52,673 bases of DNA from a virus. Below the pieces are notes generated by a model. That model was not told the origin of the DNA and did no database searches. It saw nothing but the letters and a program-made list of their open reading frames with translations. A program made the position numbers and the translations under genes. The stretch is from positions 1 through 52,673 of IMG/VR virus record IMGVR_UViG_3300025769_000166; one strand, 5' to 3'. This document shows positions 26,118 through 35,200 of the stretch, piece after piece; within the stretch, counting starts at the first letter, position 1; every line of letters begins with the position of its first letter.

Positions 26118-26326
26118 TGCCTGAAAACATAACACACTTTGAGTTTTTGATAGTTGCGGGGTCACTAGTTGGTGTTTGGATTAAGCACCAGATGGACTAT
26201 GCTCGACTTGTCGCTAGGGTAGAAGCGCTGGAAAACGACAACAGCGACTTTAAAAAAGACGTCAAGACGCTATTACAAGATATACAAGAAATCAAGCTAC
26301 TACTGGCTAAAAACAAAGTAACATGA
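26117..26326 (+). CDS. Small membrane protein with coiled coil
   Basis: A 69-residue protein, started at the ATG in the TAATG overlap rather than the ATG at 26105. It has one N-terminal membrane helix at about 8-22 (FEFLIVAGSLVGVWI) and a heptad-like coiled coil at 28-65 (YARLVARVEALENDN, VKTLLQDIQEIKLLL). This layout is like XhlA-type haemolysin or spanin/holin accessory proteins. It overlaps the next gene as ATGA. A lysis role is possible; a membrane-linked assembly role is equally open. Confidence 0.65.
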   Translation: MPENITHFEFLIVAGSLVGVWIKHQMDYARLVARVEALENDNSDFKKDVKTLLQDIQEIKLLLAKNKVT

Positions 26327-26583
26327 AAAATACAAACCTTACAGCTTTTGGACAGCACGGGTACAAGCTCATAACAACCACATCGGCTACAACTCCTAAT
26401 GACGGATACAATTTTGTAGCTGTAACCGTACTTGCTGACAGCACGACCATGACTACTACGTCCGCAGATACAGACAGATTCCCAAACATGAGTGCTCAGG
26501 CGATCCCTACTGGAGTTACTGTTTATGGTAGCTGGGATAGTATACAGCTAGGTGCGGGAGTAGTAATTGCTTACATGGCATGA
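26323..26583 (+). CDS. Small beta-rich protein, possible head accessory protein
   Basis: An 86-residue protein, Thr-rich and beta-like (NLTAFGQHGYKLITTTSATT, YNFVAVTVLADSTTMTTT), ending VYGSWDSIQLGAGVVIAYMA. Similar short proteins with a W-x-S-I-x-L ending lie near capsid genes in marine phages, from memory. It overlaps both neighbours as ATGA. A capsid-associated role is suggested by the closely following scaffold and capsid genes. Confidence 0.65.
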   Translation: MKNTNLTAFGQHGYKLITTTSATTPNDGYNFVAVTVLADSTTMTTTSADTDRFPNMSAQAIPTGVTVYGSWDSIQLGAGVVIAYMA

Positions 26584-26765
26584 AGGCGGTTAAGTATCAG
26601 AAAGGCGGAAAGCTTAAGGTGCTCAACAAGAAAGTTGGCATTGATCCTCCGAAAGGCTATCACTGGATGGAGGAGTCTGGACGGTACTACCTCATGGCTG
26701 GAAAATACAAGCCTCATCCTGGAGCCGTAGAAAAAGCGCAGTTTAAAGTCGCTACTCATGGCTAA
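26580..26765 (+). CDS. Small basic protein of unknown function
   Basis: A 61-residue protein beginning MKAVKYQKGGKLKVLNKK, followed by DPPKGYHWMEESGRYYLMAG, a Tyr/Trp-rich middle. The YxKGGK patch is shared in form with other small proteins here. It overlaps the upstream gene as ATGA and the downstream gene by eight bases. Function is unknown. Confidence 0.65.
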   Translation: MKAVKYQKGGKLKVLNKKVGIDPPKGYHWMEESGRYYLMAGKYKPHPGAVEKAQFKVATHG

Positions 26766-27150
26766 GACAGCAAAGAAAACCAAAGGGGCTCTCTGGAAGA
26801 GAATCGTGGCCAACGTAAAGGCTGGGGGCAAAGGCGGGAGGCCTGGGCAATGGTCTGCTCGTAAGGCTCAGATAGCCACAGCTAAATACAAGGAAGCTGG
26901 AGGCGGATACAAGGGTAAGAAGTCCAGTAGCAACAGCCTCTCTAAGTGGAGCAAGCAGAAGTGGCGAACATCAGACGGGAGTAAGTCTGAGGGTAAAAAA
27001 AGGTACTTGCCTGACGCGGCTTGGAAGGCTCTTTCGCCTGCTGAAAAAGCAGCTACAAATAGAGCCAAAGCAGAGGGAAATAAAAAGGGGAAGCAGTTTG
27101 TTTCTCAGCCTAAGAATATTAAAAATAAGGTGGCAAAATATCGTAATTAA
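26758..27150 (+). CDS. Basic conserved protein with a DUF5872-like domain
   Basis: A 130-residue, highly basic protein. The C-terminal two thirds contain KWRTSDGSKSEGKKRYLPDA, WKALSPAEKAATNRAK and KQFVSQPKNIKNKVAKYR. From memory this is the DUF5872 pattern found in phages and giant viruses. The N-terminal region is Lys/Gly-rich (VKAGGKGGRPGQWSARKAQ), with a GGRPGQW motif. A DNA- or RNA-binding virion protein fits the charge. It is the last gene before the promoter of the scaffold unit. Confidence 0.75.
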   Translation: MAKTAKKTKGALWKRIVANVKAGGKGGRPGQWSARKAQIATAKYKEAGGGYKGKKSSSNSLSKWSKQKWRTSDGSKSEGKKRYLPDAAWKALSPAEKAATNRAKAEGNKKGKQFVSQPKNIKNKVAKYRN

Positions 27151-27158
27151 TTCACACT

Positions 27159-27166
27159 TATATTTG
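27159..27166 (+). promoter_or_regulatory. Promoter core TATATTTG before the scaffold gene
   Basis: TATATTTG lies 14 bases before the ATG at 27181, with the A/T-rich spacer CTAAAATTTAATTT, giving a short leader. It could drive scaffold and major capsid protein together. Confidence 0.7.
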
Positions 27167-27180
27167 CTAAAATTTAATTT

Positions 27181-28248
27181 ATGTCAGAGGAAATTAATCC
27201 TAACGAACAGCCGCAAGGGGAAGACCTGAGCAACTGGTCGTTTGCAGAGGAAAGTGAAGTGCTTGCAGCTCAACAGGCTGAAGAGCAGACGATGGATGGG
27301 TCATTCCAGGAAACCGAAACGGTTGAGGAAAACTCTCCTGAAATTGAGACCTCAACGGAGGGAACTCATAGTGAACATATAGAAGAATACGACCAGGAAG
27401 AGGTCGAAGACGCGGTCCTTGATTACTTGAGCGAAAGGCTTGGTTACGAGGTGGAGTCTTTGGATCAACTCTTGGGAGTAGAGCAGCAGCAAACAGAGTT
27501 TGATGAACGTATTGAGGCTATCGTAAACTTCGTCGAAGAGACGGGGAGAGACCCTCAGGACTGGTTCATTTATCAGCAGCTTAACCCCTCCGAAATGGAT
27601 GACGTTACTGCAATACAAGTAAAGCTGTCTAGTGACTATCCAAACCTGTCTCAGGATGAGGTCGTCACTTTGATGAATAACAAATACAAACTCGATCCCG
27701 ATCTACACTCAGAAGAGGAGGTGAAAGTTTCGCAGCTGCAGCTCAAGATTGACGCTCAGAATGCTAGGGATGGAATTGACGAACTTCGAGAGAAGTACGC
27801 CGCCCCTGAGTACGATGAGTCTGAAGATCTTGGGAACCTTTTCGATGAGGATTGGTATAATTCCATGGAGGCTGAGACTGATGCTTTAGACGGAGTCGAG
27901 TTTGATCTCGGTAACGGACAGAGCTTTACGTTTGGACTTGATGACAATTACCGAGATGAACTCATTGATAAGAACGCTCGACTTGACGAGTTCTTTGATC
28001 CCTACGTCCAAAGGGATGGTAGTTGGGACTATGACAAGCTGAATGTTCACAGGGCTGTAATTGACAACATGGAACAGATTGTCCAAGCTGTATATAAGCA
28101 GGGCATGAGTGACGGTCAAAGAGGCATTGTGAATCAAGCAGCTAACGTCGGAATACCTTCTCCGAATCAAGGGGGGCAACAACAGGAAGACAATCTTTCC
28201 AAGCAGCTTAGAGAAGCTCTTGGTGGTGACTCGACCTGGTCTTTTTAA
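27181..28248 (+). CDS. Probable capsid scaffolding protein
   Basis: A 355-residue, very acidic, Glu/Gln-rich helical protein directly before the major capsid gene, the usual place for a scaffold. It has a disordered acidic N-terminus (EESEVLAAQQAEEQTMDG), a helical middle (DAVLDYLSERLGYEVESLDQ, VKVSQLQLKIDAQNARDGID) and a short basic/helical end, LSKQLREALGGDSTWSF, which may bind the capsid shell. No protease motif is seen. It has its own promoter. The call rests on position, charge and similarity in layout to crAss-like scaffolds. Confidence 0.75.
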   Translation: MSEEINPNEQPQGEDLSNWSFAEESEVLAAQQAEEQTMDGSFQETETVEENSPEIETSTEGTHSEHIEEYDQEEVEDAVLDYLSERLGYEVESLDQLLGVEQQQTEFDERIEAIVNFVEETGRDPQDWFIYQQLNPSEMDDVTAIQVKLSSDYPNLSQDEVVTLMNNKYKLDPDLHSEEEVKVSQLQLKIDAQNARDGIDELREKYAAPEYDESEDLGNLFDEDWYNSMEAETDALDGVEFDLGNGQSFTFGLDDNYRDELIDKNARLDEFFDPYVQRDGSWDYDKLNVHRAVIDNMEQIVQAVYKQGMSDGQRGIVNQAANVGIPSPNQGGQQQEDNLSKQLREALGGDSTWSF

Positions 28249-28278
28249 CAACAACAAAAACAACAAAACATATAAGCT
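28249..28278 (+). promoter_or_regulatory. CAA-rich leader of the major capsid gene
   Basis: The 30 bases between scaffold stop and capsid start are built of CAACAACAAAAACAACAAAA followed by CATATAAGCT. No promoter core is present. Such an unstructured, A-rich leader favours ribosome loading in Bacteroidota, where Shine-Dalgarno pairing is little used, and would raise capsid protein output. Confidence 0.5.
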
Positions 28279-29700
28279 ATGGCTATTAACCAAGCCCATA
28301 CTGACGTCAACAACCTTCTAAAGTCGGCGCCAGACAAATACATCTCCCTTGGGGAGTTGATGAAGTACGCAAAGCCCGATAACAGGGACTTGCTGATTAA
28401 AACCTATGGTGATCAGGGTATTACTGGTTTCCTTGAGCTGACGGGTGCTACCCGATCTTCTGGTGTTCAGGACGAAGTCCAATACTGGGAGGAGGGTCGT
28501 CTCCACAGGAAGTTCACTGGAACTCTTGCGACCGACGGTACTCTGTCGGTTACTGAAGTTAGTGGAGCAACCTCAGGCGACTACTTCGACAACGGTGGTG
28601 TCCCATGCAGACTGAACGACGTTATTATGGACTCCAACGGTTTCCGTTACGTTGTTACCGCTGTTACCGCTGATTCTGACCTCGCTACCTCTGCTGGCGA
28701 TGGTCCTTCTGTGACTGTTAAGCGTCTCGATGGTGCGAGCGCTACCACGGCGATCACTGCTCTCGATACTTTTATCGTTATTGGTAACATTCACGCTCAA
28801 GGAACCAAGCAGCCGAACAAGTTCTACCAGACGGACGTGACCAAGAGAACCAACCCCTTCCTCATCACGAAGGAGACGTACCACGTCAATGGTTCTCAAG
28901 CTACGAACATCGGATGGATCAACATCGGCAACGGTGATTATCGCTGGTACGTAAAGGGTGAAATGGACACGCGGAAGCGTTTCATGGATCAGAGAGAGAT
29001 GATGATGCTGTTCTCCGAGAAGGTGAGTAGCGGAAACATCACCATCCCGAACAGCCCGACCGATACTTCTGCTGCTGGTAAGATCACTGGATCTGAAGGT
29101 TACTTCCAGGCTGTAGAGGATCGCGGAATCACCACTGACGGATTTGGCACTGGAGCAACGTTTACTGATATTGACAATATCATCTTCGAGCTCGACAAGC
29201 AGGGTGCTCCTAGCGAGTACGCTATGTACGTCGACAACGTGACGAGCCTCAATATCGATGACATGTTGGCTACTGGATTGGCTACTACGGCTGCTCTGAG
29301 CAACGGATTGCCTGGTCAGTTCGGTGCGTTCAACAACGACCGTGACATGGCCGTTCAGCTCGGCTTCAAGAGCTTCACTCGTGGTGGATACACCTTCCAC
29401 AAGCACGACTGGAAGCTTATGAATGACCCGCAGTTGCTCGGCGCATTCACCACTAAGCCTTACAGAGGTGCCATGGTTCCGATGACGCAAGTAGCTGACG
29501 CCAAGACTGGCGTTAAGGCTCCTGCTTTGGAAATGAACTACAAGGAGACCAACGGTTACAGCAGAGAGCTGGAGCACTGGGTTGAAGGTGGTGGCGTTCT
29601 CGGCTTCAAGACGAACGACGAGGACGTGGCTAAGTTCCACTACCGTTCTGAGTGCAACCTCATCACCCGCGCTGCTAACAAGCACGTGGTGTTGAACTAA
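28279..29700 (+). CDS. Major capsid protein
   Basis: A 473-residue protein that would form the icosahedral shell (HK97-like fold expected). The N-terminus NNLLKSAPDKYISLGELMKY leads into a loop-like region (LELTGATRSSGVQDEVQYWE); the region TRKRFMDQREMMMLFSEKVS near 231-250 and GQFGAFNNDRDMAVQLGFKS near 345-364 resemble crAss-like capsid proteins. Position after the scaffold and before ring proteins supports the call. Codon use differs from its neighbours (many C- and G-ending codons such as AAC, GAC, AAG, CAC), as expected for the most abundant virion protein. It is followed by a hairpin. Confidence 0.88.
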   Translation: MAINQAHTDVNNLLKSAPDKYISLGELMKYAKPDNRDLLIKTYGDQGITGFLELTGATRSSGVQDEVQYWEEGRLHRKFTGTLATDGTLSVTEVSGATSGDYFDNGGVPCRLNDVIMDSNGFRYVVTAVTADSDLATSAGDGPSVTVKRLDGASATTAITALDTFIVIGNIHAQGTKQPNKFYQTDVTKRTNPFLITKETYHVNGSQATNIGWINIGNGDYRWYVKGEMDTRKRFMDQREMMMLFSEKVSSGNITIPNSPTDTSAAGKITGSEGYFQAVEDRGITTDGFGTGATFTDIDNIIFELDKQGAPSEYAMYVDNVTSLNIDDMLATGLATTAALSNGLPGQFGAFNNDRDMAVQLGFKSFTRGGYTFHKHDWKLMNDPQLLGAFTTKPYRGAMVPMTQVADAKTGVKAPALEMNYKETNGYSRELEHWVEGGGVLGFKTNDEDVAKFHYRSECNLITRAANKHVVLN

Positions 29701-29710
29701 TACGACTCGG

Positions 29711-29750
29711 TAAGGGAAGGGGAGGAGAAAGGCTTCTCCCCTCTCTTACT
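29711..29750 (+). terminator. Hairpin after the major capsid gene
   Basis: GGAGAA (29724-29729) pairs with TTCTCC (29734-29739) around the loop AGGC, and further interrupted pairs (GU and two mismatches) extend it outward to about 29714-29748. The T-rich sequence ACTACTTATTT follows. An imperfect terminator, or a 3' stabilising structure for the abundant capsid message, is likely. Confidence 0.5.
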
Positions 29751-29772
29751 ACTTATTTAAATCTTAAATTCA

Positions 29773-30600
29773 ATGACTAATACAACTACCAAGCGGGGTC
29801 CTGGCCGACCCGCTAAAACAACTACGGCTAAACCAACTGCTAAAGCAGTAAGCTCAAAGCCTAAGACTCAGATCAAGAGGCAAGAGAAAACAAAAGCTAT
29901 TCTTGAGTACACCACCTTGAGAAAAAAAGGGGCTGTACACTTGATGAAGCAGACTGGCGTTACAGTTCACGATAAAGAACAAGATGTAATTAGAGCCATC
30001 CGATACTGCCCTTCTGAAACTTCTATTTACGTAGATGAACAATCCGAGTTCGCTAGACAAGAAGCTATCGTTTTTAATGATGGTAGGCTTTTTGTTCGTC
30101 CAGAACAACCCAACCTAAGGGAGTATATGGAAGTCCACCCTGGAAACATAAAAAACGGAGGAAGCTTGTTTAAGTTGGAGAACAAGGAGGAAAAGGCTGA
30201 GCTGAAAGTAGATCAGGAATTTTTGGTTGCTGACGCTGTCTCTCTGGTTCGTGATAAAGACCTAAACGACCTTCTTGGTGTGGCTGTATCTCTCGGAATG
30301 AATGTAGACCGCCCAGTAAACGAAATCAAGCACGACCTGCTTATATACGCAAAAAAGAACCCTAAGGGATTCATTGACTCCTTCGACAATCCCACTGTAG
30401 AGATGAAGGCGAAGATCCGTCAGGCGGCTAAGTTCCAGATATTGAAAATGAGTAACGACGGGGTACGTTGGTACGATTCTAACCAGCTCATCGTTTCCGT
30501 TCCTGCTGGAAAAGACCCTCTAGATGTGTTTGTGAGGTATTGTCTCACTGAATCTGCAGTTCCTGTCGTTGAGGAGATTGAAAAGCAACTGAACCGATAA
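29773..30600 (+). CDS. AT-hook-containing conserved protein after the capsid gene
   Basis: A 275-residue protein. The first 45 residues are disordered and basic, with an AT-hook-like KRGPGRPAK (7-15, GRP core) and Thr/Lys-rich sequence after it. The middle reads VIRAIRYCPSETSIYVDEQ and IVFNDGRLFVRPEQPNLREY, a pattern I have seen in proteins beside capsid genes of tailed phages without assigned function. The C-terminal half is helical. AT-hooks bind the minor groove of A/T-rich DNA, so contact with packaged DNA or a regulatory role is possible. It is followed by a strong terminator. Confidence 0.65.
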   Translation: MTNTTTKRGPGRPAKTTTAKPTAKAVSSKPKTQIKRQEKTKAILEYTTLRKKGAVHLMKQTGVTVHDKEQDVIRAIRYCPSETSIYVDEQSEFARQEAIVFNDGRLFVRPEQPNLREYMEVHPGNIKNGGSLFKLENKEEKAELKVDQEFLVADAVSLVRDKDLNDLLGVAVSLGMNVDRPVNEIKHDLLIYAKKNPKGFIDSFDNPTVEMKAKIRQAAKFQILKMSNDGVRWYDSNQLIVSVPAGKDPLDVFVRYCLTESAVPVVEEIEKQLNR

Positions 30601-30620
30601 TCAGCATTACAGCCTACTGA

Positions 30621-30650
30621 AAGAGCCGCCTAGCGCGGCTTTTTCTTTTT
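30621..30650 (+). terminator. Rho-independent terminator
   Basis: The stem AGCCGC/GCGGCT (30624-30629 with 30635-30640), extended by weaker pairs from AAG, has a CTAGC loop and is followed directly by TTTTCTTTTT. It ends the capsid-side unit and lies immediately before the promoter of the ring-protein unit. Confidence 0.85.
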
Positions 30651-30651
30651 G

Positions 30652-30659
30652 TATATTTG
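30652..30659 (+). promoter_or_regulatory. Promoter core TATATTTG, nearly leaderless
   Basis: TATATTTG begins two bases after the terminator T-run and ends four bases before the ATG at 30664. It restarts transcription for the connector and tail genes. Confidence 0.8.
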
Positions 30660-30663
30660 CTTT

Positions 30664-31419
30664 ATGGCAAGCGTTCAAGCCGTATATAACACCCTTAAGG
30701 ATGCAGTGAACAAAGAGCAGCGTGGCTTTGTCACCCCTGCTATGTTCAACAACTTTGCCCAAGTGGCTCAGATGAACATCTACAACAGGCTCTTTGAGGA
30801 TATGAAGGAAGCTCACAGGAGAGACAGGGCAGGGTTTAACCCCAAAGATGACAAGTCCTATTACAAGCGTGCTGAGGAGGAGCTGGCATACTTCGCTAAG
30901 TCGGCAACGATAACCAAGTCTAACGGGGTGTTTGACAAGGACCCCAACGGCGATTTGTCTAGGATTATATCGGCTTCTACGTTCGGCACTATCATCATGG
31001 GGACTTCTACCACCGTCCCTATCGAGATGTGCTACGACGAGGGTAAGATTGAAAGGATATTGATTAGCGACCTGGCCGCCCCTAGTGAGCAGAACCCTGT
31101 AGCGCTTGTTTCAGAGAACATAGAAGTTTTCCCATCTAGCATAGGCAGGATCAAGCTTCGATACTACAAGTACCCTCAAGGGAAGAACATACTTACTGGG
31201 GCGCGTACCGCCGCCCTTCCGAGCTACGCAGTGACAGCCGTTGATGGAAACGACACCTTCGACCCCTCTCTCAGCGTAGACTTTGAATTGACAGATCGTT
31301 ACCTCTCAGATCTGGTCTATGAGGTGGCCCAGCTTGCTGGGTTGTCTATTAGAGATATGAACGTAGTTAATTTAATGCAAACAGAAGAGGATGAAAACCA
31401 AAGAGATAGAACCTTCTGA
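30664..31419 (+). CDS. Ring/connector-type structural protein
   Basis: A 251-residue protein. The ATG at 30664 is chosen because the promoter core ends four bases upstream; a TTG at 30649 lies inside the terminator and is rejected. The protein starts with helices (VQAVYNTLKDAVNKEQRGFV, FAQVAQMNIYNRLFEDMKEA) followed by a beta region with ENIEVFPSSIGRIKLRYYK and PQGKN, and ends in a helical tail. Place and size match the ring proteins between capsid and muzzle genes of crAss-like phages (head-tail connectors). It overlaps the next gene as TGATG. Confidence 0.75.
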   Translation: MASVQAVYNTLKDAVNKEQRGFVTPAMFNNFAQVAQMNIYNRLFEDMKEAHRRDRAGFNPKDDKSYYKRAEEELAYFAKSATITKSNGVFDKDPNGDLSRIISASTFGTIIMGTSTTVPIEMCYDEGKIERILISDLAAPSEQNPVALVSENIEVFPSSIGRIKLRYYKYPQGKNILTGARTAALPSYAVTAVDGNDTFDPSLSVDFELTDRYLSDLVYEVAQLAGLSIRDMNVVNLMQTEEDENQRDRTF

Positions 31420-32219
31420 TGGCAAAGAACTACATAAAAGTATCGCAAGTAGTCAATGACTTCATTGTAACCCAGGATCACGACGACTATGCTGGCCACG
31501 TTCCAGAAACGAGCGTAAGGACACAAGCCTTGCGCGGAGTAAGGGAGATGGGGTTTGACATGCTGCAGGTTGTCAGGTCGCTCAAGCTTACGGTAGACAC
31601 AGCAACAGATTCTGTTGAGTTACCCTGCGACTATGTAGACTGGACAAAAATCGGAGTGGTAGGAACTGACGGGTTGGTGTATGTACTTGGGCACAACAAA
31701 AATATCAACTACTCCCAGAAGATGAAGGAGTGTGGTGAGTGCGAAGACAGGGAAGACTCTAAGACGGGTACAGCTGGATTCTCTACCGTTGGTGGCGATG
31801 GGATCAAAAGCGGATTTGACTCTCACATCTTCAGAAATTTCATATACCAGAACAACGAGGGGAGACTGTACGGTCTTGGCGGGGGAACGCTTTACGGTCA
31901 ATTTAGAGTAAACCTAGATCAGAACAGAATTGAGCTGTCTGTAAATTCTGATATAAGTGAAATTGTTCTTGAGTACATAGCCGACGAAGCTAGAGCGGAA
32001 GACCCTAGCGTACACATCTATGCAGAGCAAGCACTTAGGAGCTATATATACTACAGGATTATAGAGAGAAAATCTTCTGTTCCTGCTAACGAAAAGGCCA
32101 GGGCTAGACAAGAGTACTACAATGAACTCCGAAAAGCTAATGCTAGGATGAAATCCTTTACAAAGGAGGAGCTGCTCAAGACGATTAGAAAGAACTCAAA
32201 GCAAGCACCTAAGTTGTAA
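31419..32219 (+). CDS. Ring or tail-tubular-A-like connector protein
   Basis: A 266-residue protein. The helical N-terminus VSQVVNDFIVTQDHDDYAGH and RTQALRGVREMGFDMLQV leads into SLKLTVDTATDSVELPCDYV and WTKIGVVGTDGLVYVLG, a pattern typical of tail tubular A/gp4-like connectors (a helical bundle with a beta insertion ending in LPxDYV). The C-terminus is helical and basic (KARARQEYYNELRKANARM). It overlaps neighbours as TGATG and TAATG. It would form the ring joining portal to the tail tube. Confidence 0.78.
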   Translation: MAKNYIKVSQVVNDFIVTQDHDDYAGHVPETSVRTQALRGVREMGFDMLQVVRSLKLTVDTATDSVELPCDYVDWTKIGVVGTDGLVYVLGHNKNINYSQKMKECGECEDREDSKTGTAGFSTVGGDGIKSGFDSHIFRNFIYQNNEGRLYGLGGGTLYGQFRVNLDQNRIELSVNSDISEIVLEYIADEARAEDPSVHIYAEQALRSYIYYRIIERKSSVPANEKARARQEYYNELRKANARMKSFTKEELLKTIRKNSKQAPKL

Positions 32220-35200
32220 TGGCGATAGATAAGTTTGTACCAAGGCAGCTAAATACTGACGTCGATCAGAGGTATCTCCAAGAGGGAGAAATGATCGATG
32301 CTATAAATATTAGCTTCAATGAGGATGGACCTAACAGTGAGGTTGTTCTTAAGAACGAGCGTGGTACTCAGACGTATCTAGCAGCTACGGTTAATGACGT
32401 CGTTCCAGATTACCCAATGACGGTAATAGGCTCTGTATCTGACGTTCAGCGGCGCAGAATATACTTCTTTGCTGCCGCCGACGTTGATGGTCCAGAGCGT
32501 TACGATATGATATTCATGCTGGACATGGAGACTCAGCTTTATAGTATCGTTTTTAGATCTATATCTAATGTGTCTTCTAATCAGTCGTTAAACTTCGATC
32601 CTAATTCATTTATAAAAGCTGACGTACTTAACAGAGACATACAGAGAAACGACACAATTCAATCTATACTGTTCTTTACTGACAACATAAACCCACCTAG
32701 AAAGCTGAACGTTGACAGGGCTTTTGCTGGAGACTATCAAGAGTTTACTGGTGATAATCCATCTGCTGAGTTTGACTTTGTATTTAATGTCGCTGTCGGG
32801 GCTCCAACCAGAAACCCAACCTTTGTATTTGAGACCGACGAAGACTTAGGAGAAAACAACCTTAAAGGAAAATGTTTTCAGTTTGCCACTCAGTTTGTTT
32901 ATGTAGACGGAGAGGAGTCCGCAATATCTCCGTATTCTTCTCTTGCCTTTGTAGACGAAACGTCTGAGTCGCAGGTGCTGGCTATCGGGATGCCAGTCGT
33001 TCTGGCGTCTCCAAGAAGTAGATTTAATGTGTGCGCTATAGACACAAAGTTTTCAAATAGCAATCCGTTTGTTGGAGGGGTATACGATTCTGTATTGACG
33101 CCAGAAGTTGTAGAGTTGAGACTTCTTGGAAGAGAAGATAATGACGGGTCGTGGTTTGTTATAGATGAGTTTGACCCAAGAGAGGATCTTGTAAAAACAA
33201 GGTATGACATTGACGGGCAATTGGTCGACACTGTATACAATGCAAACACTGGGATCTATAGGTTTACTAACAACAGTAGCTACAGAACCGTACCTTCTAT
33301 TACAACCGACAAGCTTTATGATAACGTACCTAGGATTGCTAGAGGACAGGCGATATCAGGAAACAGACTCGTATACTCTAATTACCTAGAGGGATATAAT
33401 AACGAAGATACAGATCTAGTCCAGAATGTTAAAATAACGCCTGTTTACCCAACAGGGGCGGAAGGGGGTGCTGATAATGAAATTGGTCAAGGGTTTCAAA
33501 ATTGGAACGGCACAGCTGGAGAAATTACAGTAGACTGGAACCAAATATTTAGTAGCGGAGACCCAGACGAAGGATCGTCGGTAGGTATTGAACTCACCTG
33601 GACCATAAACAATAACAACACAGTAACAAACAACGACACTGTAGCTCTAATACAGTTAGAGGGTGTTGATTCTTCAGGGGATAGAGTTGTAGTGGGACGA
33701 GGTGGCAGCGATCAAGGTTTTGAATACGATTATGTAAACATTGGATCTGGGTCATACACTTTCAATTTTAACTACGTAGTACAAGCTGGCGACACTATAA
33801 ACGATGTGTCTAATGCTTTTGCCGAATACGTTCAGGAACTTTTATGGGCGAACTATTTCAACGAAGACACCATGTCTTTCAAGACGTTGGGGTCTAACGA
33901 AGACCAGCTTGATGTTGGAAATCAGTCTGATTACACTACGTCTCCATACACAATATCTCCTGACGGCAATGATGTAGTTAGCGTGACTCAGTCATGGCGT
34001 TTTAACGGGGAATCAACTGGGGGTGTAACTACAATAACACCGACAATAACGTTCATGTCCGCGTATGGGGAGGGAGATTACGCTACCTACAATGTAGGGG
34101 GCGGTGGCGGCACTCCTGGGGGCCCTGGAGGATTTGATCCTGGAGGGGTAGATGGTATTGGTGGTGGTGGCTTTGATGGTGAAACTGAAGGTGACCTTAC
34201 TGAAGAATGGTGGAATATACAATTTCAAAGTGAAGATTTTAGTCTGAACCCAACCGAAGAGGTTTATACATGGAACAATGTTAATCTTGTTGGTAGTGTA
34301 ACAACGACTCGAAGGGCGAACGCCGTTCCGTCTTTTAAGGCTGGGTCTAGCCATGAATTTGGCCTCATGTACTACGATGAGTACAATAGGAATGGTCCAT
34401 TCATAAGCCTTGGAAGTTCATACGCTCGTTTAGCTCACGAAAGGGGACTTGTTCAAGGTAAAGGGGCTGTCGGTTTTATATTTGAGTTCCCCCCTTCCGC
34501 TGACGACTTAATTCCAGATTGGGCTAGGAGTTACAAAATACTATACAGCGGATCTCAATTCCAGTCTGTTTTTACTGGTGTGGTATCAAACGCCTTTGTA
34601 TCTACTGACGCAGTGCATCAAGGTGAGCCAGCAACTGGCGCAGGTGCTACGGCTTCAGATTTCGATGAGAGCAGAAGGCATATATATGTCTCAATACAAA
34701 ACATTGAGGATATGCAGTCCGAGATGGATGTAAAGACATCTTACGATTTTGCTGAAGGCGATATACTTAGGGTGACAAGCTACTATTCGGCGGCTGATGG
34801 AGAGAGGGTATACCCAGAAGCGGGTACATTACAAGATCCCAAAACCATAGAGTTTGAGGTGGTTAAGACAGTTATCTTTGAAGACGACTTCAACAATCCT
34901 CTTAGGGTTGGAACTTACAACCAAGGAGACCTTAAAGACAACGGTAAAGTAGGTAGGTTCCTTGTTCTTCGGGCCCCAGAGGTGGATGCTGGATTGTTGC
35001 AGTACGAGGGTTTTGACTGGTTTAGTATAGCAGAGAGTCAAAATACAATACAAGGAACACCCGTTGAATATCCAGACGGCACAGCAGCTAATCCAACTAA
35101 CTACTGGAAACAGGAATGCGTAGTAGAGATAGTAAGCCCAAGAAAAAACACAGATAGGCGCCTGTTTTATGAAATAACTGATTATGTACAAACTGGCACT

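Noticed and set aside
28573-29685. 370-codon open frame antisense to the major capsid gene
   Set aside because: It exists because the capsid gene's biased codons avoid stops on the other strand. The product lacks domain patterns, and the sense strand encodes a clear capsid protein.
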